Source of the DNA: UBA2387 sp019454665
GTDB taxonomy: Bacteria; Armatimonadota; Fimbriimonadia; Fimbriimonadales; Fimbriimonadaceae
DNA: 64,000 bases
Assembly: GCA_045862995.1 (NCBI GenBank)
Contig: BTVX01000003.1
Coordinates: 1-64,000, forward strand
Direction of reading: 5' to 3'
Part shown: one piece after another, positions 41,322 through 49,499 of the stretch
Numbering within the stretch: the first letter of the stretch is position 1
Layout of the letters: every line of letters begins with the position of its first letter
Position numbers and translations under genes: made by a program
The notes under the pieces: model-generated
The model's input: the letters and a program-made list of their open reading frames with translations, nothing else
Told to the model about the DNA's origin: nothing
Database searches by the model: none

Positions 41322-42689
41322 ATGCCCGAAGAGACCCCGGTGCCCGCAACGCTCGAAGCACTGGAGGGCCTGGTTGAAGAGCAACGGTTCGAGCAAGCGT
41401 CCGATCTGATCAAGGCGGCCAACCCGGCCGACGCCGCCGACGCGCTCCAGAGCCTCGACCCCGACGACATCGCGCGCGTCCTTGGCGTCCAGGACACCGG
41501 CCACACCGCCGACGTTCTGGAGGAACTCCCCGACGACATCGCGGCCAAGACGCTCGTCCACTTCCCGGTCGAACAAGCGGCCAAAGTCGTCCGCGAACTC
41601 ATCTCCGACGAAGAGGCCGACATCCTGCAGGAGATTCCCGAGGAGCAGCGGGAAGCGATCATCGAGAGCCTGGACGCCGAGCAGCAGGCGCTCGCCCGCG
41701 AGATGCTCTCCTATCCCGAGGACACCGCCGGCGGCCTGATGCAAAAGGAGTTCGTCGAGGTGCCCTTGCGCGCCCGGGCAGGCGAAGCCGTCGCCATGCT
41801 GCAGGCCCGGGCCGAGGAGATCGCCAACTATCCCGCGGCGTACCTTTACGTCACGGACAACGACGGCGTGCTCAAGGGCATTTTGAACCTGCGCGCCCTG
41901 TTGTTCAGCGCCCCCGAGACGCGTGTCGTCTCGATCATGACCAAGACGCCCGTCACCGTCTCGGTCGAGATGCCGGGCGAGGAGCTTTACGACTTGTTCC
42001 GGAGGCACCGCTACCTGGCCCTGCCCGTGGTGGATCGGCAGGGGGTCATGCGCGGCGTGGTGACCAAAGACGACGCGATGCAGTTCGAGATCGAGAGCGG
42101 CGAGGAGGAATTCCTGCGCTTCAGCGGTATCGCGGGCGGCGAAGAAGTGCGCGACATGCCCACGTGGCTGCGCGCGCGCCAGCGCCTGATTTGGCTGGTC
42201 CCCAAAATGGTGTTGAACGTGGCGGTCGGCGCCGTGATCGCGCACTTCTCGGGCGTCTTGGAGGAGATCATCGCGCTCGCTTCGATCCTGCCCATCATTT
42301 CCGACATGGGCGGTTCGGCGGGAAGCCAAGCCATCGCCGTCTCGATCCGCGAGCTGTCGCTGGGACGCATCAAGCCCAACGAGGTGGCTTGGGTGTTCGG
42401 CAAGGAAGTGGGCGTCGGGGTGATGAACGGCCTCGCGCTGGGTTCGCTGTTGGCGCTGGGGACCTACGTTTGGAAGGGCGATCCGACGCTCTCGCTGGTG
42501 GTGGGCGGCGCGTTGGTGGTGAACAGCATCCTGGCCGTGACGCTTGGCGGGTTGCTGCCCTTGTTCCTGCAGCGGCTGAAACTCGACCCGGCGGGCGGCT
42601 CCGCGCCGATCCTGACGATGACGACGGACGTGTGCGGCTTCTCATTGGTGCTCTGGCTGGCGGGCTATCTGCTCGGCCACCTGCGGTGA
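41322..42689 (+). CDS. mgtE: Magnesium transporter MgtE
   Basis: MgtE is a homodimeric Mg2+ channel gated by its own cytosolic magnesium sensor. The 455 residues have the N domain (helical repeats about 10-130, DPDDIARVLG, LPDDIAAKTL), two CBS domains (about 140-260; AYLYVTDNDGVLKGIL, LALPVVDRQGVMRGVV), the plug helix, and five membrane helices from about 290, including ILPIISDMGGSAGSQA with the pore Asp. The length is standard. GAAG lies just upstream of the ATG. Confidence 0.95.
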   Translation: MPEETPVPATLEALEGLVEEQRFEQASDLIKAANPADAADALQSLDPDDIARVLGVQDTGHTADVLEELPDDIAAKTLVHFPVEQAAKVVRELISDEEADILQEIPEEQREAIIESLDAEQQALAREMLSYPEDTAGGLMQKEFVEVPLRARAGEAVAMLQARAEEIANYPAAYLYVTDNDGVLKGILNLRALLFSAPETRVVSIMTKTPVTVSVEMPGEELYDLFRRHRYLALPVVDRQGVMRGVVTKDDAMQFEIESGEEEFLRFSGIAGGEEVRDMPTWLRARQRLIWLVPKMVLNVAVGAVIAHFSGVLEEIIALASILPIISDMGGSAGSQAIAVSIRELSLGRIKPNEVAWVFGKEVGVGVMNGLALGSLLALGTYVWKGDPTLSLVVGGALVVNSILAVTLGGLLPLFLQRLKLDPAGGSAPILTMTTDVCGFSLVLWLAGYLLGHLR

Positions 42690-42692
42690 GGC

Positions 42693-42698
42693 TAAACT
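42693..42698 (+). promoter_or_regulatory. Leaderless-type -10 box
   Basis: TAAACT followed by six bases and the ATG at 42705, immediately after mgtE. Confidence 0.4.
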
Positions 42699-42704
42699 TC
42701 CCTC

Positions 42705-43793
42705 ATGTTCGGGCAGGTGCAGCGACTCGAGGTCGAGAACTTCCGCTCGATCCGCCACGTCGAGGTCTCCTTGGGAGCGGTCAATCTCGTCACCGGCGCG
42801 AACGGGTGCGGCAAGAGCAACCTCTTCAACGCGTTTCGCCTGATCCGCGCGGCGGTCGAGGGCCGACTCGCCGCAGCGGTGGCGGAGCAAGGCGGATTGG
42901 CCTCGCTCTTGTGGGCGGGTCCCAGGCAAGAAGGTCCGGTGCGCATGCGCCTCAAAGTCGCGGCGGACCCCTTCGAATACGAAGTGACGCTCGGATTGCG
43001 CCCGGCAAGCGAACTCCCGCTCTTCCCGTTGGACCCGCAGATCAAATCCGAAACCGTTCGCTTGGCCGGCAGAGTCTTGGTCGACCGGAGTTCCTCCGTG
43101 GCCAAAATGCGGGGGCTGGAGGGCCCTTGGAACCTGCGCACCGACCTGGTGGACGCCGAGTCCGTCTTCGCGCAAATCCGCGATCCCGAGCGCTATCCCT
43201 TCCTGTTCCAGTTCCAGGAACTGGTGCGGCGCTGGACCTTCTACCACGACTTTCGAACCGACGACTCGTCGCCGATCCGCCGTCCGGCTCTGGCCACCTA
43301 TGCGCCGCGCCTCGCCGAAGACGGCTCGAACCTGGGGCCCGCGCTGTTTGTCGTGACCGAACAAGGCGACAACGATTCGCTCCGTTCGATTCTCGCCGAC
43401 GCGTTCCCCGAGACCGAGTTCCTTTCCGAGCGCGAGCAGCCTTCCATGGTGCTGCCGGGCATTGACCGAAAGTTCCACCCGCGCGACTTCTCGGACGGCA
43501 CGCTCAAGTTTCTTTGCCTGGCCACGGCGTGCTTCAGCCCCCGCCCGTCGCCGCTCATCGCGTTCAACGAGCCGGAGGCCAGCCTGAACGCCTCCGTTCT
43601 GGAGCCGCTGGCGGATGCCTTCGCGTATGCGAGCCAGTTCAGCCAACTGTGGATCACGACCCACTCCGACATCCTGGCGCGGGCCATCGTCAACCGGGTC
43701 GGGTGCGATCCCATCCACCTGGTGAAAGTCGCCGGTGAGACGACCCTGGATGGAAGGCTGCACCGCAAGGGCTGGCAGTCGCCCGACGACTGA
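42705..43793 (+). CDS. RecF/SMC-like ABC ATPase of unknown role
   Basis: The 362-residue protein belongs to the predicted-ATPase group related to RecF and OLD nucleases. LEVENFRSIRHVEVSLG opens it, Walker A GANGCGKS is at 31-38, a signature-like segment RDFSDGTLKFLCLATA is near 265-280, and Walker B LIAFNEPEASLN near 287-298. WITTHSDILARAI is the H-loop region. It has no coiled coil and no Toprim domain, so it is not a full SMC or OLD protein. It stands alone between mgtE and argS; no toxin or effector partner is adjacent. Confidence 0.82.
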   Translation: MFGQVQRLEVENFRSIRHVEVSLGAVNLVTGANGCGKSNLFNAFRLIRAAVEGRLAAAVAEQGGLASLLWAGPRQEGPVRMRLKVAADPFEYEVTLGLRPASELPLFPLDPQIKSETVRLAGRVLVDRSSSVAKMRGLEGPWNLRTDLVDAESVFAQIRDPERYPFLFQFQELVRRWTFYHDFRTDDSSPIRRPALATYAPRLAEDGSNLGPALFVVTEQGDNDSLRSILADAFPETEFLSEREQPSMVLPGIDRKFHPRDFSDGTLKFLCLATACFSPRPSPLIAFNEPEASLNASVLEPLADAFAYASQFSQLWITTHSDILARAIVNRVGCDPIHLVKVAGETTLDGRLHRKGWQSPDD

Positions 43794-43860
43794 CCCCGGG
43801 GCTCCACCCCCCTGCCCCCCTCCTCATGCACGAACCATCACGAGGAGGGGGAAGGTACCC

Positions 43861-45768
43861 TTGGCACCCGTGATCCGATCCCGACTCGTCGCGTTGCTGC
43901 GTTCCGCCATCGCCTCCCTGCAGGCCGAGGGCTTCCTGCCCGAGGGGCTCGGCGCGCCCGTCGAGGTCTCCGAGCCCGCCAACCCGGAACATGGCGACTT
44001 CGCGTGCAACTACGCCCTGATGGTCGCCAAGGCGGCGGGCAAGAACCCCCGCGAGATCGCGACGCGGCTGGCCCAAGCCTTGGAATCCGCCCCCGAACTC
44101 GCGGCGGTCGAGGTGGCGGGTCCGGGGTTCCTGAACCTGCGCCTGTCGCCCTCGTTGGTCGGAGCGGCGGTCGCCGACGTGCTCGAGCGGGGCGAGGACT
44201 TCGCCCGCCTGCCCGCCGAACAGCCCAAGCGCCTGAACGTGGAGTTCGTCAGCGTGAACCCCAACGGGCCGATCACGATCGGCTCGGGTCGCGGCGCGGC
44301 GTTCGGTTCGACGCTGTGCAACGTATTCGAAGCCGCCGGCCACACGGTACACCGGGAGTACTATATCAACGACGGGGTGAACTCGGAGCAGATGCGGCTG
44401 TTCGCCGAGAGCGTGCGCAGCATGTGCCTTGGGCTGCCGTTTCCCGAGAAGGGCTATCGTGGCGACTATGTCGCAGATGTAGCCTCCAAGATCGTGCCGG
44501 AGGGTAACGATTCCGTCGGGTGGTTCCAAACGCGATCTCAGGACCTGATGCTCGCCAAGCAACGCGAGGACCTCGCCGCGTTCGGCGTCGAGTTCGACAC
44601 GTGGTTCAGCGAGCAGTCGCTCCACGACGATGGCAAAGTCGAGGCCGCCATCCAAGCCCTCCACGCCAACGGCTCCGCCGACGACCGGCCCCACCGAACC
44701 AAGCTCAAACTCGGCAAGAAGGGCGTCATCGAGGACGTCGAGATCGAAGCCCAACCCACCGACGAGGACGACGCCGAAGGCGCGGGCAAGACGCTCTGGC
44801 TCCGCAGCACCAAGTACGGCGACGACCAAGACCGCGTGCTCAAGCGCAAGGACGGGCGCTACACCTACATCGCCAGCGATGTCGCCTACCACGACGACAA
44901 GTTCAACCGCCCGCCGAACGCCGACAAGCTCCTCACCATCCTCGGCCCCGACCACCACGGGTACATCGGACGCCTGACGGCCGTGGTGGCTGCGTTGCAG
45001 AGAGGGAAGATGGAAGAAGGAAATGGGAGGAAGGAAGTTCCATCTTCCTCTTTCCCTCTTCCCGACCCCGATGCGCGCATCTACGCCGATGCCGCCGAAC
45101 GCGACGCCTGCCAAGCTGCGCTGGCCGAAGCCAAGGAGAAGCTCGAGGTCGTCATCTTCCAACTGGTGCGGTTCCTGAAAGACGGTCAGCCCGCCCCGAT
45201 GCGCAAGCGGGACGGCAACATCTACGCCCTGATCGACCTGATCCAAGAAATCGGCAAGGCCGCCGCGCCCGAAGCCGACGCCGCCGAACAGACGCGCATC
45301 GGTCGCGACGTCGCCCGCTTCTTCTATCTCATGCGCTCGCACGAGACGCACTTGGATTTCGACCTGGACCTGGCGGCCAAGCAGAGCGACGACAACCCCG
45401 TTTACTATGTGCAGTACGCCCACGCCCGCATCTGTTCGCTGCTTGAAAAGGCGCGCGAGGCGGGATTCGAGGCCAGCGAGTTCGACGAGTCGCTGCTGAC
45501 CGATCGGCGAGAAACGGCGCTGGTGAAGAAGATCGCGGACCTGCCGTTCGAGATTCAGCGGTCGGCGGACGACTACGGAGTGCACCGCATCGCCACCTAC
45601 GCCGTCGAACTGGCCCGCGCTTACCACCACTTTTACGACGGGTGCCGCGTGATCCAGCCTGAATCGCCCGACCTCTCGCGTGCGCGCCTCGCCCTCTGCC
45701 GCGCCACGCAGGTCGCCCTTCGGGCGTCATTCGGGCTGCTGGGCATCTCGGCTCCCGAGCGGATGTAG
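43861..45768 (+). CDS. argS: Arginyl-tRNA synthetase with altered HIGH motif and an inserted segment
   Basis: ArgRS charges tRNA-Arg. I start at TTG 43861 (GGAAGG seven bases upstream). The N-terminal Add-1 domain, Rossmann core and anticodon-binding domain (YYVQYAHARICSLLEKAREA to the C-terminal ...APERM) are intact over 635 residues. Two oddities: the signature usually ending HVGH reads NPNGPITIGSGRG, with Thr139 and Ser142 in place of both histidines, and KMSK is replaced by PMRKRDG. After GPDHHGYIGRLTAVVAALQ there is an extra stretch of about 40 residues, part of which is encoded by an inverted repeat at 45005-45048. It is the only argS in the window. Confidence 0.93.
   Translation: MAPVIRSRLVALLRSAIASLQAEGFLPEGLGAPVEVSEPANPEHGDFACNYALMVAKAAGKNPREIATRLAQALESAPELAAVEVAGPGFLNLRLSPSLVGAAVADVLERGEDFARLPAEQPKRLNVEFVSVNPNGPITIGSGRGAAFGSTLCNVFEAAGHTVHREYYINDGVNSEQMRLFAESVRSMCLGLPFPEKGYRGDYVADVASKIVPEGNDSVGWFQTRSQDLMLAKQREDLAAFGVEFDTWFSEQSLHDDGKVEAAIQALHANGSADDRPHRTKLKLGKKGVIEDVEIEAQPTDEDDAEGAGKTLWLRSTKYGDDQDRVLKRKDGRYTYIASDVAYHDDKFNRPPNADKLLTILGPDHHGYIGRLTAVVAALQRGKMEEGNGRKEVPSSSFPLPDPDARIYADAAERDACQAALAEAKEKLEVVIFQLVRFLKDGQPAPMRKRDGNIYALIDLIQEIGKAAAPEADAAEQTRIGRDVARFFYLMRSHETHLDFDLDLAAKQSDDNPVYYVQYAHARICSLLEKAREAGFEASEFDESLLTDRRETALVKKIADLPFEIQRSADDYGVHRIATYAVELARAYHHFYDGCRVIQPESPDLSRARLALCRATQVALRASFGLLGISAPERM
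45005..45048. repeat. Palindromic purine-rich insertion inside argS
   Basis: GGAAGATGGAA (45005-45015) and TTCCATCTTCC (45038-45048) are perfect inverted copies flanking a 22-base purine-rich loop. The segment reads through in frame (about RGKMEEGNGRKEVPSSSFP) and lies within extra sequence not usual in ArgRS, so it looks like a small palindromic element that inserted in frame. Confidence 0.6.
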
Positions 45769-45781
45769 GCTCGCGCTCCGG

Positions 45782-45787
45782 TAACAT
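45782..45787 (+). promoter_or_regulatory. Possible -10 box of the NHL-repeat gene
   Basis: TAACAT 13 bases before the ATG at 45801, implying a leader of only about six bases. Confidence 0.3.
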
Positions 45788-45800
45788 CGGCACGTTCGCC

Positions 45801-46802
45801 ATGACCATCTCGCGAAGGACTTTCTTGGCTGGCGCGGCCGCAATGGCCGCCACTCCCGCCCTCGCTCGGCGGCAGGACCCGCTCTTTCTGGGCAGCGGCA
45901 GCCACCGTTACCGTTGCGAGCACAACTGGCTCACGGCCCCCGAGGGCCTGAAGTTCGGCGACACGCACGGGCTGGCGCAAGATTCCAAGGGCCGCATCTA
46001 CGTGGCGCACACCGTCCACGCCGAGAGCGCTTCGGCGGATGCCGTCGTGGTCTACGACGAGCAGGGCAAGTTCCTCAAGTCTTGGGGCGCGGAGTTCCGG
46101 GGCGGCGCGCACGGACTGGACATCCGCACGGAGAACGGCCAAGAGGTGCTGTACCACTGCGACATCGCGCGCAAGATCGTGGTCAAGACCGATCTGGACG
46201 GCAAGGTGTTGCAGGAGATCGGCGTCCCGCACGAATCGGGCAAGTACGCGGGGGGTCAGCCCTATGTGCCCACCAACGTCGCGTTCCACCCCGGCGGCGG
46301 GTTCTTCGTGGCCGACGGCTATGGCTCGCACTGGGTCCACGAGTTCACGGCCAAGGGCGAGTTGCGGAACACGTTCGGCGGGCCGGGCAAAGAGAAGGGT
46401 CAGTTGCTGCAACCGCACGGTCTATGGCTCGACGACCGAGGCAAGGAGCCGTTGCTGGCCGTGGCCGATCGCTCGAACCGCCGCATCCAGTACTTCAACC
46501 TTGAAGGCGAGCACGTCAAGTTCGTGTCGGAGGGCATACGTCTGCCATGCCATTTCCAACTGCGCCAAGGCGTGATGTTGGTGCCGGACTTGGAGAGCGT
46601 GGTCACCCTGCTCGACGAGAACAACCGGGTGATCGCGAGCCTGGGCGACGGGCACCCGACGAACCTGCGCGGCAAGCCCGAGTCGGAGTTCATCGCCGGC
46701 AAGTTCATCCACCCGCACGACGCCATGTTCCTGCGGAACGGCGACATTCTGGTGGCCGAGTGGGTGCCGCAAGGCCGCATCACGCGGCTGGTGCGGGTGT
46801 AG
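45801..46802 (+). CDS. Tat-exported NHL-repeat beta-propeller protein
   Basis: The 333 residues start with a twin-arginine signal (ISRRTFLAGAAAMAATPALA) and form a six-bladed NHL-type propeller. Repeated blades end in patterns such as GLAQDSKGRIYVAHT, NVAFHPGGGFFVADGYGS, GLWLDDRGKEPLLAVADRSN and AMFLRNGDILVAEW. Similar proteins include peptidyl-alpha-hydroxyglycine lyase-like propellers and gluconolactonase relatives; which reaction, if any, is not evident. It converges on polA with a 23-base overlap. Confidence 0.82.
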   Translation: MTISRRTFLAGAAAMAATPALARRQDPLFLGSGSHRYRCEHNWLTAPEGLKFGDTHGLAQDSKGRIYVAHTVHAESASADAVVVYDEQGKFLKSWGAEFRGGAHGLDIRTENGQEVLYHCDIARKIVVKTDLDGKVLQEIGVPHESGKYAGGQPYVPTNVAFHPGGGFFVADGYGSHWVHEFTAKGELRNTFGGPGKEKGQLLQPHGLWLDDRGKEPLLAVADRSNRRIQYFNLEGEHVKFVSEGIRLPCHFQLRQGVMLVPDLESVVTLLDENNRVIASLGDGHPTNLRGKPESEFIAGKFIHPHDAMFLRNGDILVAEWVPQGRITRLVRV

Positions 46803-49392
46803 CCGCCGGAACGGGGGTCATGTCGTTCCAGTTCGCGCCCACTTTGGCATCCACTTCGACCGGCACGGAAAGCGGCAGGGCTTCCTCCATCTCGCGGCGG
46901 ATCGGCTCGACCAGAGCGTCGGCGTCGGCGGGCGTTTCGAACAGCAGTTCGTCGTGCACCTGCAGCAGCATCCTCGCGGAGCTTTCGCCCAGTGTCTTGC
47001 GCACGCGGATCATGGCGAGCTTGATCATGTCGGCCGCCGCACCCTGGATCGGGGCGTTGATAGCCTGCCTTTCGGCGTACATCCGGTCGTTGCGGTTGGC
47101 CGCGTGAATGTCCGGGAAGTACCGCCGCCGGCCGCACAGGGTCGTCGTAAACCCCTTCGAGCGCGCGTCCTTGACCACCGACTCGGTGAATTCCTTGACC
47201 GCCGGAAAGCGGGCGTAGTAGTTCTCGATCAGGCCCTTGGCTTCGCGCACCGAGAAGCCGCCGCCCAATTGATTGGCCAAGCCAAAGTCGGTCACGCCGT
47301 ACAGAACGGCATAGTTCAGCATCTTGGCGTACCGCCGTTGCTCCCTGGTGACGTCGGCCTCGGGGATTTGGAACATCAGCGAAGCCGTGACCGTGTGGAC
47401 GTCGATCCGCCGCTGGAACGCGTCCACGAGCTTCTCGTCCCGGCACAGGTGGGCGAGCAGCCTCAATTCGATCTGCGAGTAGTCGAACGACGCCAGCCGC
47501 CAACCGGGGGGCGCGATGAACGCCGAGCGGATCTTGCGCCCGAGTTCGGTGCGGATCGGGATGTTCTGCAGGTTGGGGTTCGAGGAACTCAATCGCCCCG
47601 TCGCCGCGCCCGTCTGCGTGAACGACGTGTGGATGCGCCCGTCGTCCGCGACCATCTTGGGCAGCGAGTCGGAGTAGGTGCTCTTGAGCTTGGTGAGTTC
47701 GCGCCAGTTCAGGATTTCGGTCGCGATCTCGTGGGTCGGCGCGAGCATGTTGAGCACTTCCGCGCCCGTGGCGTAGCCCGTCTTCGTCTTCTTGACCCCG
47801 GGGATGCCGAGCTTCTCGAACAGGACTTCGCCCAGTTGCTTGGGCGAACCGATGTTGAACTCCTGGCCCGCCAGCTCCCACACACGGCTCTGGAGCCGCT
47901 CGATTTCGCCCTCCAGGGACTTCGAAAAGTCGCCCAAGTACTGCGGGTCCACCAGGATCCCTGCTCGCTCCATTTCGGCGAGGATGGGCACCAAGGGCAA
48001 CTCGATGTCCTCGAGCACGGAGGTCTGCTCCTCCTTGCCCAGCCGATCGCGCATGGCCCGCTCCAGCACCAGTAGCGAAGCCGCCACCTCTTCCGAGCGC
48101 TGCGGCGCACCGAGGTCGGTGTAGCCCTGGATCAGGTCGCGCAACGCGTACTGTGTCCGCCCGGATTGCAGCACGAAGCCCGCCAGCATCGTGTCGAACC
48201 GCACGCTCCGCCCATCGGTGGCGACGCGCTTGTAGATGGGCTTGGCGTCGTGCGCCACGGCTTGGCCCGTCTTCTCGCGGAACAGCCCTTGAGCCAATTC
48301 TTGCGTCGTCTTGAAGACCTTGCCCTCGCCGACGGCGACGTAGGCCACCATGGTCGGCTCGTCGAAGAAGCCCAATTGCTCGGAGACGGGCTCGAAGTAG
48401 ATGCCGTACGGCCGGTCGCCTACGGCTTCAAAGAGTTCGGCCCGGCTGCGCGTGTCCACCAACTCGATGTCGAGCTTCTGCTCGACGACGTCGCTCGTGG
48501 TCACTTCACCCTTCACATAAGGGCCGAGGATCTTGTGCACGCGCCGGGCCAGCGAGCGGAACTCGAACATCTCCAGCATCTCGCGGGCGGTCTCGAACTG
48601 CTCGGGCGTGAGCACCAACGGGTCGAAGTCGTAGTCCAACTCGACGTCTCGCCGGATGGTGGCAAGGAACTTGTAGTCCAGGACCTGATCCTTCACGGGG
48701 TCGAGCTTCTTCCGATACTTGGGGGGCACCTCGTCGTAGTGTTCCAGCAGGTTCTCGATCGAGCCGAACTGGGCGAGCAACTCGGCGGCGCCCTTCTCGC
48801 CGATGCCGGGGACCCCGGGGATGTTGTCGCTTTTGTCGCCCACGATGGCCTTCCAATCGGGGAGCGAGGTCGGCGGGACCGAGTACTTCTCGGTGACGGC
48901 CGCCACGTCCATGACCTGCACGTCGGTGACGCCCACCTTCGGCGTCACGACGCGCACACTCTCGTCCACAAGTTGCAGGGCGTCGTTGTCGCCCGTGATG
49001 ATAAGCGTCGCATAGCCCTCCTCCTCGGCGAGCCGGCTGATGGTGCCCACGACGTCGTCTGCCTCGAAGCCCGTGACTTCGATGCTGGGGATGCCGAGCG
49101 CGGCGATCAGGTCCCGCGCCCAAGGGAGTTGCGCCTTGAGTTCGTCGGCGGTTTCCGATCGCGTGGCCTTGTACTCGGCGAAGTAGTGGTGCCGGAACGT
49201 TTTGCCCGGTGCGTCGAGCGCCACGACGACGGCGTCGGGATGCTCCCGCTCGAACAGGATGAAGAGCATGTTGCAGAAGCCGTACAACGCGTTGGTGGGC
49301 TTGCCGTCGCTGGTGCTCAGGTAGCGGGTCGCGAAGAACGCCCGGTACAGCAGGCTGTAGCCGTCCACGATGATGAGGCGCTTGTCGGCCAT
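46780..49392 (-). CDS. polA: DNA polymerase I, probably without proofreading
   Basis: Pol I fills gaps and removes RNA primers. The 870 residues begin KRLIIVDGYSLLYRAFFA, the 5'-nuclease domain (GFEADDVVGTISRLAEEEGY, GVPGIGEKGAAELLAQFG). A degenerate 3'-5' exonuclease domain follows (about 315-480), then the polymerase with motif A SFDYSQIELRLLAHL, motif B RRYAKMLNYAVLYGVTDFGL and motif C QVHDELLFE. The DxE of proofreading motif I is not found (GIYFEPVSEQLGFF is in its place) and the later Asp is also missing, as in Taq polymerase. It starts at ATG 49392 with TAACTT seven bases upstream. Confidence 0.96.
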   Translation of the reverse strand: MADKRLIIVDGYSLLYRAFFATRYLSTSDGKPTNALYGFCNMLFILFEREHPDAVVVALDAPGKTFRHHYFAEYKATRSETADELKAQLPWARDLIAALGIPSIEVTGFEADDVVGTISRLAEEEGYATLIITGDNDALQLVDESVRVVTPKVGVTDVQVMDVAAVTEKYSVPPTSLPDWKAIVGDKSDNIPGVPGIGEKGAAELLAQFGSIENLLEHYDEVPPKYRKKLDPVKDQVLDYKFLATIRRDVELDYDFDPLVLTPEQFETAREMLEMFEFRSLARRVHKILGPYVKGEVTTSDVVEQKLDIELVDTRSRAELFEAVGDRPYGIYFEPVSEQLGFFDEPTMVAYVAVGEGKVFKTTQELAQGLFREKTGQAVAHDAKPIYKRVATDGRSVRFDTMLAGFVLQSGRTQYALRDLIQGYTDLGAPQRSEEVAASLLVLERAMRDRLGKEEQTSVLEDIELPLVPILAEMERAGILVDPQYLGDFSKSLEGEIERLQSRVWELAGQEFNIGSPKQLGEVLFEKLGIPGVKKTKTGYATGAEVLNMLAPTHEIATEILNWRELTKLKSTYSDSLPKMVADDGRIHTSFTQTGAATGRLSSSNPNLQNIPIRTELGRKIRSAFIAPPGWRLASFDYSQIELRLLAHLCRDEKLVDAFQRRIDVHTVTASLMFQIPEADVTREQRRYAKMLNYAVLYGVTDFGLANQLGGGFSVREAKGLIENYYARFPAVKEFTESVVKDARSKGFTTTLCGRRRYFPDIHAANRNDRMYAERQAINAPIQGAAADMIKLAMIRVRKTLGESSARMLLQVHDELLFETPADADALVEPIRREMEEALPLSVPVEVDAKVGANWNDMTPVPAATPAPAA

Positions 49393-49399
49393 GCGACCG

Positions 49400-49405
49400 A
49401 AGTTA
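49400..49405 (-). promoter_or_regulatory. Leaderless-type -10 box of polA
   Basis: TAACTT on the minus strand, followed by seven bases (CGGTCGC) and the polA ATG. No ribosome-binding site is visible. Confidence 0.5.
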
Positions 49406-49425
49406 CCCCTTTGTGCCCGGCAACG

Positions 49426-49487
49426 TTGGAGGGGCATGCTCCGTCATGCCCGAACAGTCGAGGACGCGACGGAGCGCGTCCCTCCAA
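49426..49487. repeat. Double-hairpin palindromic element (REP/BIME-like)
   Basis: Outer arms TTGGAGGG (49426-49433) and CCCTCCAA (49480-49487) enclose two 7-bp hairpins: GGGCATG-CTCCGT-CATGCCC (49432-49451) and GGACGCG-ACGGAG-CGCGTCC (49462-49481). The two loops, CTCCGT and ACGGAG, are exact complements. It lies between the dockerin gene and polA, both on the minus strand. Confidence 0.65.
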
Positions 49488-49499
49488 GGCCATTCAAGC

